Assembly: GCF_000208865.1 (NCBI RefSeq)
Contig: NC_018395.1
Coordinates: forward strand, 3,506,606-3,570,605
Length of the DNA stretch: 64,000 nucleotides
Source of the DNA: Neospora caninum Liverpool
Taxonomy: Eukaryota > Apicomplexa > Conoidasida > Eucoccidiorida > Sarcocystidae
Direction of reading: 5' to 3'
Position 1 is the stretch's first letter. Every line of letters begins with the position of its first letter. The position numbers were made by a program, and so were the translations under genes. Shown here piece after piece: positions 1 to 13,504 of the stretch. A model generated the notes under the pieces. That model did no database searches. It saw nothing but the letters and a program-made list of their open reading frames with translations, and was not told where the DNA came from.

Positions 1-1007
<1,007 letters not shown>

Positions 1008-1689
1008 CTAGAAATTCGTTTGGAGGTCGACAAGACGAACGAAAAGAACGAAACGGAAGTGTCTGACCCTGCAGACACGGAAACGCGGAAAAGTTCTTGT
1101 GCGCGCACGCCCGTTTTCTGTCGGTGTCTCGACACCCCAAAAACCCAGACTCATGGAAAAGGCGACTTTAAGAGGACACACACGAGTCGCGAGGCGGCGG
1201 CTTTCCGAGGAGGCAAAAAAACCCGGCTGCACATGTGAGGCTCCCTTTACAGATTCGAGGCAGTTTCCTCGGAACACACAAACAACCCCGACGCATTTGC
1301 TACAAGAAACCCTCTAGTTCTGCCACAAAAGACGACCAGCTCGGCCACAAGGAAGCTCAGAACAGCAAGAGCGAGAAGCGCAGCGAGGAACAAAGAGCTG
1401 AAGGCTAAGGGGGGGGGGGTTAGGTGTTCCCCGTGTGCGTGCGGCGAGGTCCCGAGACACCTCGTTTTCGCTTACAGAATGAGCCCAGATCTCGACCGAA
1501 AACAAGTGCTCCGGCGAGAAAGGCTCTGAACAGCCGACCAGAGAGTTGCCGATACACTGCATACACCGCAGCGGTCACTCGCAAAATCTCGCCAGAGACT
1601 TCCAGCGCCTGACCGTTCCTCGTGCGCGCGAGGCTCTCTCAACTGTCTTCACTCTGTGTGGCGAGATGTCCTGCGCTGCTCTACTCGCT

Positions 1690-2010
1690 CGAGGCTGAGG
1701 AAACGCGAGGAAAAAAGAGAAACGAGGAAGAAGAGACATGAAAAGGCGTTAGGCACAGAGATGAGAGAGGGAAGGGAAGAGACAAACAGCTGCGAAACAG
1801 TGAGAGATACAAGAAGGGAAAGAGGCGCGGGGCAGGGAGAGGGAAGGCAGGCATTATACAGGATTCGAGAGAAGGCAACGGGAAACTCCCAAGATGCTCA
1901 AGAAAGACCAACAATCACACGAGTGAGGAGAAAGAACAGGAGAGAAGGGTCGTCTCTACAGAAAAAACAAACGAAAGAAACACAGCCAGAAAGGGAGACC
2001 AGGAGAGGGT
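1690..2010 (+). repeat. Purine-rich low-complexity stretch
   Basis: The plus strand is dominated by A and G (GAGGAAAAAAGAGAAACGAGG and similar) with few pyrimidine interruptions. No exact repeat unit is evident. Apparent ORFs here are rich in Arg, Glu and Lys purely because of the composition and are not called as genes. Confidence 0.6.
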
Positions 2011-2394
2011 AATCAGGCAGCTAGTTCACAGGGGATGACACGGAATGCGTAAGAGAACACACAAGGACATAACCATTACCTCCACATTCGGTTCTGTTTC
2101 TCTGTGTCCATATACATACGTATTAGTTTATATAAACACAGAAAATGCGCAGGGGCATACAGCTGGGCGTAACTCCTGAGATCATGAGCATCTCTATTTC
2201 AGCTGGTAACAACTCGTGGTGTATGGGCACCTTCAGCTGTTGCCCTTCGAGGAAGGTTCACTGCTTCACTGGCATAAGTATACTCTGCTTCTTCGAAGCA
2301 AATACGGGGCACAATCTCTCATCAGGGAATGATTTCAAGGGGCGAAGAAACCAGAGGCGCAAGGACGTCCACATCTCTCCTACGCACCGTCTCT

Positions 2395-2790
2395 TATTCT
2401 GATCCTCTCCCTTCCTTCAACTACTCTCGCTTTCTTCCATCTCGTATTCTCCTTCTCTCCCACCCTTCGTTTATTCTCCTTCCTCCCCGTATTCTCCTTC
2501 TCTCTCTCCTCCCGTTATCTCTCTCTCGTCTTTCCCCTAATCTCCTTCTCTTCCATACCCTATCCTTCTGCGGTTCATACCCTAATCTCCTGCTCTTCCA
2601 TGCACTATTCTTCTCTCTCTCTGCCTCCTCTCTCATCCCTCATTCTTCCTTCCCCTAATCTCGTTCGCTCCCTTCCCATATTCTCTCTCTCTCCACTTCT
2701 CTTGATCTCTTCTTCTCTCCTCCCTTATTCTGTGCTGTCTTTCTGTTTTCTCGTAATCTCTTTCTCCTTTCTTCCCTGATTCTCCTCCTC
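2395..2790 (+). repeat. Pyrimidine-rich degenerate tandem repeat
   Basis: The plus strand is almost pure C and T and repeats a loose unit of about 20-30 bases built on TATTCTCCTTCTCTCCC and CTAATCTCCTTCTCTTCC. The copies differ by small indels, so this is an old degenerate minisatellite. It sits between two divergent promoters. Confidence 0.75.
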
Positions 2791-4546
2791 TCTTGCTGCC
2801 GTGATGCTCTATCACTGTCGTCGCATCCCTCGGGTTCTGGGGGTACGCACTCACACTCCTAATACAAAGACAGAAGGTGACTGTGTGGCATTTGCTTTTG
2901 TCCTCTTCTCTTTGTTTTTCGTGGAAAGGGAGCAGAACAAACTCCACATGTCGTCAGAGAGTTTCTCATTCGCTGTCTCTTGTCCCTTTTCAAAAGGTGA
3001 GCTACCTCGCGAGAAGACCACCCACGCTATAAGAGACGAGAGTGCAGCAACGAGTGTTTCCGCGCTTTTCTCAAGACCCCAAAGCGAAGACAAACAAACA
3101 TGAACAGGAGCAAGAGTGGAAGGAGAGAAAGCCGCCGAGAGGGTCCAGACCCCGGACACAAGCAATCCAGGCTGTCGCGTTAGAACTGTTCAACTTCAAC
3201 TAGAAGGCTTTCATCAGAATTGGAGGAGCCTGGATGTCAAAGAGGGTCTAAAAGGCACTCTGTGTAGTCTGAAACTGCGCTCTTTGGCTCATTTTCTAGT
3301 CGTTTTTTGCACTCAAAAGATCCAAGCTTCTGCCACCATCGCGCGCCTCCTGTATGTTGGCTCCGGCTCTGATCAGTGCGAGGAACGAAAAGCCACAAAG
3401 GGCGATATTGGTTTTTTTTAGTTGTATCCACCGTTTCCTGCAATCTCCCCTGTGCATGCATGGGCGTTTATGTGAAGATAAATGCGGAAAGAGATATACG
3501 AAAACTTATAGATGTGAGCATTGCGCGGAATCCCAGACGGCGGCGAGGATCGCAAGAGCTGCATGAGAAAAGATGAGAAGGCGTGGAAATCGGAGGCGAG
3601 AGAACAGCAGCCTAAGCGTGAGAGCTGGACAACGCACCCCGGCCTTGTCGCTTTCCTTTCTCCCGTGTTGGCCGATCTTTAGCCTCGAAATGATCCCCAG
3701 TTTTGCCCTCTAACCGTTTTGCAGTTTTCCCTCTTTCCACGCGGGCTTCTCGCCTCGCCGGCTTGGTTTTCTTGCTCCTCGCGTGTGCGTCTCACTGTGT
3801 CGCCCAGCAGAAGGTTTCGTCTCTTGCGCCTGGTTTTTGCCGCACAAAAAGCCCGAAAATCCCTTTCGGAACTTTCCATTCTCTGGCACTCGCCGTGTTC
3901 TTCGTCGGCATCGCCGTTCTTCCCCTGCGCCCGCACGCTTCTGAGGGTACATCTTGTTCTCCGCGCGAGAAGCGCCGCCGGCGATAGAGAGAACCCGGAG
4001 CCTGGCTGCGTCGGCGCTGCAACCTTGGAGAAAAGTTCGCCTTTGCGACACGGCCTCTCTGCAACTGACATTGTTCCTTCGCGGCGAATTACCGAACCTC
4101 GTAGTAGAGCCGACGGAGGCTGTTGAAAAAGAGAAAGAAACGAAAGAAGGGGGGGACAGGCTGAACCGGATCTGTTCTCTGTACAAGGCATCGCGTTTTT
4201 GTCGACGCAGGCAGCGGCGTGGTCGAGCTGGAGTCTTTTCCTTTCTAAAAAAGCCTTTCGTCTGGCCTCGCGTTTTCTTCTTTCGGCCTCTCGTCGCCTT
4301 TCCCGCTCTCAATCCAGACGGTTCTCCTCTCTCGTGTCTTTTGCTCTCTGCGTCTCGCATCTGCCTCCCTCCAGTTTCGCGCTCACCCGACCTCCAGCGT
4401 TCACAGTCGCCTTCTTCCCTTTGCTGCGCGGCTGTGCTTTCTCCCTCCTCCACCCTCCAGTCGTTTCGCGTCCCGGCCTCCCAGTCAACCCTCTCTCTCT
4501 CTCGCCAGCTTTGTCCGAGTTTTCCTCTTCGCGCTTTCGCCTCAAA

Positions 4547-7500
4547 ATGCATCCGTCCTTCCCCTCGAGCGTGGTGTCGCAGCACACCCCGGCGTATTCT
4601 TCGTTTCCCGCGTCAGCGAATGCAGGGTCGGCGGCGTATCCGCCAAGTTCCTTTTCTTCGCCGAACGGCACAGATGCGCCGCACCCTCAGGCCTCCGTCG
4701 CGTCGGCCACCCCCTCGACTCTCCCGTCCGGTGTACATACACCTGGAGTCGGCGAGGGGGGCGGAGTTGCAAGTGCGCCGTCGATGGGAACGGGAATGGA
4801 CGGCGGCGTTGCTCGCATTTACATGAACATGCCGGTCGATGCCAAGCGCTACGTGGGGGAAGGGGACAGAGATGAAGTTTTCCGCCGTCTGAGACGAGAC
4901 AACCGAACCTGCTTCGACTGCGCCACGCGAAACCCCACCTGGCTTAGCGTCACCTACGGCATCTATCTCTGTCTGACCTGCAGTGGAAAGCACCGCCGTC
5001 TGGGGACGCACATCTCCTTTGTCCGGTAAGTGCGAAGAAAGTCCACAGACACTCGCGGAGGGGAAAGCGGCAAAGAAAACGCGACACTAGTGCACCGCGC
5101 ACGGGTTCACATAAAAATGCGCGAAGGACTTGCTCCAACGGGAGAGGGGAAGTCGCTGTCCGCTATTTGTTTGACGCCCGCAAACTGGCGTTTCGCAAAT
5201 GGAGGATACACTGAAGATGGCAAGGAGCGAAGGGAGAGAGAGAGAAGAGAGACGAAAGAGATGGACGAGCGAAAAAAAGTAGACTTCGGATACAGATTAT
5301 GACACTAGGTTCCTGTCCCCTTTCTTCTGCTCCCAGATCCTGCGAGATGGACAAGTTCTATCCGGAGCAACTTCTGAGGATGGAAATGGGTGAGACATTC
5401 TTCTCTGCCTCCGGCCGTTCTCGAATGCCAATGCCGGTTCGCGGGACTGCCGTCCTCTTCTCTCTCATCCCTAGGGTGAACATTCAGGGGTGCTCGTACT
5501 CTCGCCACATTCTCTTCCGGTCTTCCCTTCGTCTTTCTTTGGAATCGCTTTTTGGTTCTCTGCTTGTCGGTCTCTTCTTCTCGTTCTCTCCTGTTCTCTT
5601 GCGTGTGCTGGACCGCATCAGAGATCGAAAAAAAAAACGCCCGTAGCCGGCGGTAGCGGGTTCGCTTGTGGGTGTCTTTTGGCCGGCTGCAAGCTGCAGT
5701 CGAACGTGTGCTTCTTTTGTTTGCATTTGCCGGGCCAAAGAAAACGCCGACTTCGTTTTTTCTACTTGGATTTTCCACTCCACCAGTTCGAGGGTTCACG
5801 CCGCGACTCCAAAGAAAAAAAGTTCATACAGGGGAGACGAAAACCACTCCGACCGCGCTCGCTGCCATTCAACAGCCTTTATCGTTACGGAAACGAGGTC
5901 CATGTTCTGGCGTTTGCTTTCCTTTTACTTCCGTTTTCTTGTCCCATCTGTGCAGGAGGCAACAAGAAGGCACACGAGTTTTTCAGAGAACACGGGTAGG
6001 AGCGCCGATGATGACCAATTCTATTCAGCGGAGCTCTCGCTGCGAAAACGGGATTGTTCTGCCGTGCGACTTGTGCAGTCCAGTGCAGGCGCGTGCGCCA
6101 CAGGTGATAAACGGTGGATGGCAGTGCGTCACAGACCCAGGTTCCAGTCTCCAGAAGCAAACACATTCTGCACTTTCTCCTGTGTGAATCTCTCTCCGCG
6201 TGCCGAGATGTATGTGAGGGCAGCTCTGGAGGCTCGCGTTTTTGAAGGCGCATCTGTGCGACTTCGATCGAAAAGCAACCTAAAACGAACACGTAGAGAA
6301 ACGTGGACAGGCGCGCGCGCACTTGCAAGGCCTGGCGTTTCGACTCTCCGCAGCGACCGCCTCGAAGTGCTGAGAAGAGACACTTTTGTGAGCAGTCTCT
6401 GCTGTCTCTCTCTTCTGTTCTTCAGGATGGACGCGTCCAAAGCTGTCGACTACCACGGAAAGCTCGCGGCGAAGTACAAGCAACAACTCGACGTGAGGCG
6501 CAGGACTGCTGGCTTTCCTATCGGGCTTTTATCTGGAACCCAGACAGACCGTTTGAGCCACGGAGGGATTTGATGTGTAGCGAAATTTCAACTAAATCCA
6601 TTGTGCTCTCTTCTTGTCGCTGGCCGGTCTCCATTCGTGCCTACATCCGTCGCCGCGTGTAAAAAGAATCCCTCTTTCTTGCGGCCTGTCAGCCGTGTCG
6701 ATTTGTCTTTCCCCTTCCTCCGCATCCCCAGGGTTTTTCCCTAGGAGACCCTCTCCGCGTCTTGGAAGCATGTGCAGATTCTTCCTCGATTGCAGCTTTT
6801 TTGCCGTTCGATATCCTTTTTTTTCCTTTGCAGCGCGCCGTAGCTCACGAGATGCAGGCGGCAGGCTGGGTGATCGCGTCTTCTGCGCCTGCTGAGGCGC
6901 CTGCTGCGGCTGCCGCTGCCCCGCCTCAGACAGCGCCTTCGACGCTCGCCTTCTCCGCGCCTGCGGTCGCCGTCCCCACACAGCCTGTCTCTCTCTCCGG
7001 CGCTCCGTCAGACCCCCTGGCTTCTGGAGTCTCTGCCTCTGGGCTCTCGAGCAACGCCGCGTTCGCGCCGGACAACTTCGGAGGCCGAGGCACGGCGGCA
7101 GGGGGACGCGCCGCTCCGGGGGCTCTGCGCGCGAGAAAGTTGGATTTCGATTTCGACTTTGAAGCCGAAGCAGCGAACGCGGCTGCCATGGCCGACCAGA
7201 AACGCATCGAGGAACAGATGAAGGCAGCTGGAGGATTCGGTAAGAACAAAAAAGCGGAAGAGGAAGGAGACAATTAGAGAAGAGAGAAAAAGGAGAGAGA
7301 AGGGAGAAAAAGGGGAGAGAAGAGAGAAAAAGGAGAGGGAAGAGAGAAAAAAAGGAGAGAGAAGAAATTGGTAGGAAGGGAAATGCGCATTCGTGAGTCG
7401 TCCACCTGAGAGGGAGGATTCGGATGCCCGAGCCGTGGAACGCGAGGGGGAAAGCAGGCTGAAACCGCGAGGGCCTGGCGGACAGAACAGCGACACTCAG

Positions 7501-9990
7501 TTGAGATGACCGGAAACGGTTTTGCCCCTCTCAGGCGCGCCCGCGTCGTCCTCAGCGCCGCCTTCTGTCTCGGGGACTGGCCCGGCGGTTTCTGCATTTC
7601 CTTCTTCCTACTCGACACCAGTCAGTGCTTCCGGCATTTACAGTCCCGGGCCCGCGGTCAGTCCTGGAGCCCCGACGGGGTAAGTGGCAAAGGCGCCTTT
7701 CTTTCCAAGCCGCTCTTCGCTTTCTTGTGGTTTTTGAAAAGACATCTCGCTCTATACAAGTCCCGCCTCGCCCTCTGTCCCGTTTCCCCTTCGACGCCCT
7801 GGACGAATCTTCTGGAGTCCCGCCGTAAACACTCTGCTTTCCCTCGTCGTTCTTCTCTCTTGCTCCTTCGGCTCTTTCTCCTGTTCCCTCGTTCCCTCTT
7901 CCGTGTTCATTTTTTCCTCCGTGAGGGCCTTGTCAGTTTTTCTCTCGTGTTTCGTCTGACGCTCCGCGCCGGCGGTGAAGCTTCCCGTTCTGTTATCCGT
8001 TTTCGCGTTCAGAGGAAACAACAGCCCGGCACCGAGCGCGCCAGCGAACGCGACGCGTTTCAGCAACGCCAAATCGATCTCTTCGGACCAATACTTTGGC
8101 ACTGCTGGCGGCGCAAGGTGAGCGAGTTCTTGCAGTTCTTCTCGCGGGGATTCTCGAACTCGACAAGTCACGAAAGTAGTCGAGGCGGGACGGGCGCCGC
8201 CCCTCTCCACCGCTGTAGAACGTGGCCGAAAGCCTGCCTCGATCTTCGATGGAGACCCAGAAATGTGTGCATGTTCACACACACGCACATGCAGATGAGA
8301 GCGTGTGCTGGAATCCACCGGCAGTTTGGACCCTAGGGAGACAAAGCTCCAGGCCGGGGCCTTGTGTCTCCTCTTGGGCCAATCGAAAAACCTACTTTTT
8401 GGGTGATTTCTGCGCAGAGCTGCCTCTTCGTACCAAGCATCGATCAACGTGGATCCTTCGAAGCGCAGCATTTCTTCAGATGAGTACTTTGGGATCGATT
8501 CAACAAAGAAGCAAAGCAGGGTGAGTCCGCATGCGCCCTCGTTTTCTTTTCAAATTCCTTTCCTCTCTTCACGCTCACGTCTTCAAAGGTGCGAAAGGTT
8601 ACCACCCTGTGTTCTGAGGCGGCTCGTCGCGCTCAAACTATTTCGCTGTCTCCTTTGGGGGTTTCGGGTGCCTTCTCTCTCCGCTCGGTGCGTTTTGCTT
8701 CGCTCGAAATCCGCTGTTTTGGAAAGACCCTGTGTGCTCTCTTTTGAGCGTTTCGTCTTTCCTGGTCTTGACTCTCTCCCGCAGGTTCTGCGAAGTCTCC
8801 GTCTCCTATCTCCGTTCGTGTCCGTGTGCGGCTCTCCTCTCTCTGCGTTGGGTCCAAGAGGCCCAGAGGCCCCTTCAGTTCTCACGATCCGTCGTGTCTC
8901 GTTGCGCCTCGTGGGGACTTTTGCGCTCTGAAAGGAGACCCTCACCAGCGTTTCCGATTTCACGCGTGTTCTGTCCTTCGCAGCTTGCGGCGTTCGAGGA
9001 TCAGGCTGTCGTTCACTGTAAGTCCACCGCATCGTTGGTGCATGTTCTTCTCTGTTTCTTGGCGACCGTCGGACACGGCCGTCTCTTTCGTCTCTTCGCG
9101 TTTCTCTCGACGTGTCTGTTTCGGCCTCGATCTTTCCTCCCATCCTATAGATTTTGTAAAACGACTACTTTTTTCCTGGAGCCCGTGCTCTTCTCTTCCG
9201 CGTCCCACTCTCCTCCCGCGGTCTCTTCGCCCCCAGCTTGTCTTCCAACTCCTCTGATTCTGCATCGATATATATATATATATAATTAGATAGATACATG
9301 TGTCTGAATGTGCACATGAATGTATTCCTTTTTGCATATGTATATATATATATATATATATGCATGAATTAGATGGGTGTCATGTTTTGCTGCTGAGAAG
9401 TCATTTGTGTGTATGGATTACTGTCGATGTTTTGAACATCGGTTTGTCGTTTCAGTGGACAGCCTGAAGATGACGGCGCAGCAGGGCTGGGCGACGCTTG
9501 CTTCTGTCGGAAGCGATGTAAGTCTCGCGGAAACAAAGGGAGAATACCACTCGTTTTCAGTTTTCTCGGCTGTGTCATTCCTAGATTCATTTGTATTATA
9601 TGTTTCTTTTTCAGGCATAGCTTAGTGCACGCATGTGCGCTGAGCGTCTTTATTTGAGTTCCCGTCCCTGTTCTTTCTTGAAGGGTTCTCCTCCCCCCAA
9701 GTGGGTGTATATGCCCCCGTCGGCGTGTGTACTTGTACACAGGGAGATGCCTGTATGCGTAGAAGAAAGTGTACATGTAGTTGGTTTCTTTGTGCACACA
9801 TACGTACCTGTTCATGTATATCTGAGTTTTTTGTAGATGCGTACAAATGCATATGCATGTGAAACCTTCCTACTGTATTTAAGTTATCTGCGGTAGTTTT
9901 GGTGCATGCGTGCGCTCCACAATGTGGCGTTCGCTTGTGTTGCGTGTCTAGGCGGTGAGCCGCGCGAGAGACTGGCTCGCCGGCTCCTAA
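4547..9990 (+). CDS. Glo3/ArfGAP2-3 type Arf GTPase-activating protein
   Basis: This protein of about 510 residues should stimulate GTP hydrolysis on Arf1 during COPI vesicle formation at the Golgi. Exons: 4547-5025, 5337-5389, 5956-5995, 6426-6492, 6834-7239, 7535-7679, 8013-8117, 8418-8520, 8984-9017, 9456-9517, 9952-9990; all junctions are GT-AG and in phase. The start lies in a TCAAAATGC context. After a disordered Ser/Pro/Ala-rich N-terminus of about 105 residues comes the ArfGAP zinc finger with Cys122, Cys125, Cys142 and Cys145, followed by KHRR carrying the catalytic Arg (about 150), then [20 protein letters not shown]. The middle is Ala/Ser/Pro-rich. Two copies of an ISSD-x-YFG motif (419-426 and 450-457) match the Glo3 motif that separates ArfGAP2/3 from ArfGAP1. 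The long N-terminal extension ahead of the finger is unusual for the family. Shifted splice choices in the last short exons are the main uncertainty. Confidence 0.94.
7276..7367 (+). repeat. Polypurine tract in ArfGAP intron 5
   Basis: About 92 bases contain only A and G, built from loosely repeated GAGAGAAAAAGGAGAGAGAAG-like units of roughly 20 bases. It lies at the 5' side of intron 5 (7240-7534), so the transcript carries the purine strand. Confidence 0.8.
9268..9284. repeat. AT-dinucleotide tract in ArfGAP intron 9
   Basis: A short alternating AT run of about 17 bases in the intron 9018-9455. It is one of a pair with the tract at 9341. Confidence 0.8.
9341..9361. repeat. AT-dinucleotide tract in ArfGAP intron 9
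   Basis: About ten TA units, flanked by GCATATG on the left and TGCATG on the right. It is the last long AT tract before a gap of roughly 21 kb without one. Confidence 0.85.
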
Positions 9991-12684
9991 GACTGAAAGG
10001 AAATTGGAAAAAGAGGTAAGTGCAGATGAAGCATTCCCCCTCTCTGCTGCTGGTGTTTCTTCTTTTTGCTCTTTCCTGGTTCGCTTCTTTGGCTTTGGAC
10101 GCTCTTTTCTGTTTTGTTTCGTGTCTCCCTTCAGGGGGTTTCGGTCATGAAGCAGAGCGGCGTCGAAAATGAGAGTGATCCTCGCGTTTTCTTTTGAAGG
10201 GGAGTCGTGCATCACGACACATCCGTCTTTCGCTCAGCGATAACAGAAAGACAACGAGGAGAGAATCCAACACATGGCGCCTCTCTTCCTTTCCCTGTGC
10301 GTCTTTGTCGTTTTCACAGTGCACACGTGCCTTCTTTGTCTTTCTTTCGCTGTCGGCTGACGACTTCTCTCCGTTTTTTCCGGTTCGTCTCAAGGAGAGA
10401 GGTGGAAAGGCTGGTGGGTGAATGAAGGGGAAGACATGGGCAGCCGTGCAAAGTGACGGCAGCGGGCTTTCTGTTTGGATTAGCCGAGGTGGTAGACGAG
10501 GTGACTGACGGGACCTATTTTTTGTCTTTTGGGGCAGCAACGTGGGCGATTTTGAGTAGAGAAAAAGTGCAGTTGCCGCCTTGTTAACAGGGAACGAGAG
10601 AGCAAGGAGCTGTCCGGACTTTGCTACAATTCGGAAACAGGCTCCGGTCGTGTCTGCAGTTCACTCTGGGCCTTTCGCGTGCAGCGGAGGCGACAGACAA
10701 CACGAAGAAAGAGCCGTCTCTTTTGTGGGAAACGGTCGCGAAAAAGGGGAAAGGGATGTGGGTGTTAGTGCTGCTCAGAAGAGCTCGGGTAGGAGGCCGC
10801 TTCTTTCCTATATCTCCGTTTTTCTGTTTTTTCTGTGTGTTTCAAGAGAAAGGACACCGAGGGAAAAGACAAGTTGATGCGTGATGTTTCTCCTTAGACC
10901 AGATCGAAGAGGGCAGTGTCTCTTTCTGCCTCTAAGTGCCGAAACCCACACTGTGTGCTCTCTGTCTAGAGTTGTTTCAAGAACGCGCATACACAAGTAG
11001 GTTCAGTGTTTTTGTGTCGCCCCCCCCCGCCGTTCCGCAAGACACAAGGAAACACCCGTGCAGAGAAAACTGAGAAGGCGGGGAGCCTCCTGGTCTGCTG
11101 ACCAGTCCAGTGGAAATCCGCCAGGTCTATTCGTCGAAGCTTTCTTTGCCGCACTCCGACTGTTGAACACGCCCTCAGAGGCAGCGGCGCGCGAGCGTGA
11201 GGGCTGTTCGGAGAGCTGGGAACTGATGTCGTTGTGCCTATGTATATGCGTATACTGAGGTATGTGTCTGCAAACGTGTATGTACATGTGCATGTGTTAC
11301 CGTAGCGTGGTGGGGCTGCGCATGTGGATATCTCGCACGGTTTTCCTCTGAATCGCCATTTGAGTGCCGTCGTGTGCCCGTGTGTAGTTTTATTGTGTCG
11401 TGGGTTTGAACGCATTCAGTGGATGTACAAGAACAAAAGGGCGTGCTGTCACTGTGTTTCCTCCTTTTTTTTCGTGACTTGTGTGCTGTCTCAGTCGTCA
11501 TCGTTGTGTCCACTTTTTTAACCGCACAACCGAGAAGCCGATTTCCGGCCCACAAAGAGCACACAAAAAGTCGTTTCTACAGGGTTCTGCCCGCGTCAGG
11601 GGCGCGTGTCTTCTTCGACACGCAATGCCAGTAACTGTGTAGCGTGCCAGCATCACCGACGGCCGTCTGGGCTTCGCCTCCAGTTCAGAACGCAAAACGT
11701 TTCTCAGCGTTCGATTTCCACCGGCTCTGCGTGCACACAAACACTTAGTCGTTTCGTCGTCGCTGGCAAGCGTCTCATCCGCGGTTGGGAACGCGGAAGT
11801 CCGTCGAGCTTTCGATCCTCTTCGTCGCGTGCGCTTGTGGCTTTTTCGAAAAGGTCACTTTGCATTTCGGTTACGGGTTTTAGCGCCAAGCCCTACCCCT
11901 CCTCTTACTGGAGCGCGAGTTCCGACAATCCCCCTCGCGTTTAACCTTCAGGCGTAAAAAGCGTTCATCCAGTTACTAAACAGGTGCCAGGCCAACAAGA
12001 ATCCGATCCGTGTATTCCGTACAGACTTGTGAGTCACGTCTTCACGTCAAGCTCCGCACGAACCACACAGGAGGACTTTCGACTTCCCTCGACCGCGCGC
12101 TGGGAGGAGTCGCCCACTTTGTTAGAAGCTCAGCTGAGAGAGAACGTGTGATGCCAGTAGCAGTGTCTGTGTCGGGCCTGCGCGAAATACCGGAGGAATG
12201 CAGATTATATCAACACAGCGCATTTGTGACGCCAGAAGGGATGCTGTACAAGCACGTGCGATTTCGGCACCCAGGCAGTCGGTTTCGGAATGGCCATCAA
12301 CATCACAAAGACGTCTTCCTGTCACCACGAGGAGCAGGCTCCTATCTGGGCTTTGTCATAGGCCGCTCTCGTCTCTGTGGGGCGGAGAAGGCTGCGACCC
12401 ACAGCCTGCATGCACCGACGAAGTTACCTTCGCGGACTGTTTCTGTGATTGGATGACGCTCGACGCATTTGAATGTGGCTGCTAGGGCAGTGGCCATTGG
12501 GACGAAGTTCCTCATACTCGGTAAACGTGTAGTATATGTGACGAGCAGGCTGCAGCTGCGACTAAATGTCCAGCGGAAACGTCATTTCCTGACTACAACG
12601 CAAATGTGATGCGGGCGGTTGTCGCAGTCCGCCAGGCCCCTCCACGGTCGCTGGCAGAAATGCGCAGTCTTCGAGGCCTTCACA
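9991..12684. other. Spacer between the ArfGAP gene and the RIIa-fold gene
   Basis: This holds the 3' UTR of the ArfGAP gene and the upstream region of the next plus-strand gene. A C run lies at about 11020-11029. The longest reading frame with an ATG, at 12151-12456, shows no recognisable domain and I do not call it. No RNA gene was recognised. Confidence 0.5.
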
Positions 12685-13504
12685 ATGACAGACGCGTCTC
12701 GGAGATCTTCCAAGTCCTCATGGTGTGGTTCTTCGGGCAGCTGGAGTGGCCAGCAGGGGATTGAGGGAGAAGAGTGCAAGAGCCTCGCCCCTGGTGTGAG
12801 CTGCAGCGATGGTGAGGCAGCGCTGAACACTATCTTTGAGAAGCAAAAGTGGGCATCCGACCCCTCCGTCCGCTTGGATGGCGATGTGCCACTGGGAGGT
12901 GCTACCACGTTAACAGCCGAGCAGCTACTCGCGCAGCGGAAAAGCCAAGTATCACTGATGATTGAAAACGAACGGTGAGTCGCTGACTTTTTTGTACGAC
13001 GGGGATAACGTGAATGATACCCTGCACGGTGTTACGTTTCGCGAACTGAAATGAAGGCCTACACCATCCCGTTTGCGCTCCCTATCGCTACGCACGCAAG
13101 ACAGCTGTGGACCGGTGACTTGTGTATTGCCCTGCGCAGACTGGGTTCGCAGAATTCGTGTGGATGACGCGGCCTTTTTGGCGCCTTTTTTATCTGGGAA
13201 ACGCACGTGTCGCAGAATTCTATGCACACTCTAAAAACTACATGCGGTGCTGAGCGGCCGGCGTGCGCGACGGTAGCACAGCTCTCTGTTGTTCTGGATC
13301 TCCTGCAGTTATCTGCGACGCCATGCAGAACTGGAAGAAATGTTGGCCCTTTTCATGACGAAGGTTTTGGAGAAGAAACCCGACAACATCCTCAAGTTTG
13401 CTGGAGAGTTCTTCACTCAAGATGGGCTCAAACAGCTGGTTGAGGCGCAAGCGGATGAAGAAGACACGTACAGCGGCATCGCTGAAAAGCTGGAGGAAGT
13501 CTGA
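12685..13504 (+). CDS. RIIa-fold (RIIAD1-like) small protein
   Basis: Two exons, 12685-12974 and 13309-13504, join in phase to give 161 residues; the start context is TTCACAATGA. The N-terminal half is Ser/Gly-rich and then carries a conserved-looking stretch (TAEQLLAQRKSQVSLMIENE). The C-terminal half reads YLRRHAELEEMLALFMTKVL, then EKKPDNILKFAGEFFT. This is the helix-helix pattern of the RIIa dimerisation/docking fold as in RIIAD1-type proteins (Y-L-x-x-H-P-E-L, and K-P-x-x-x-x-x-F-A-x-x-F-F). Such domains dock A-kinase-anchor helices and are frequent in ciliary and axonemal proteins, so a role in the flagellated microgamete or in an apical microtubule structure is possible but inferred. 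No signal peptide or membrane segment is visible. The acidic tail ends EKLEEV. Confidence 0.85.

Noticed and set aside
3710..4585. 291-codon frame on the minus strand
   Set aside because: It is antisense to the 5' UTR and first exon of the ArfGAP gene, consists of Arg/Glu/Gly-rich low-complexity sequence, and comes from pyrimidine-rich DNA on the plus strand.
12010..12456. 148-codon plus-strand frame upstream of the RIIa-fold gene
   Set aside because: The first in-frame ATG is internal (12151), no domain or compositional support is seen, and no splice link to the next gene could be found.
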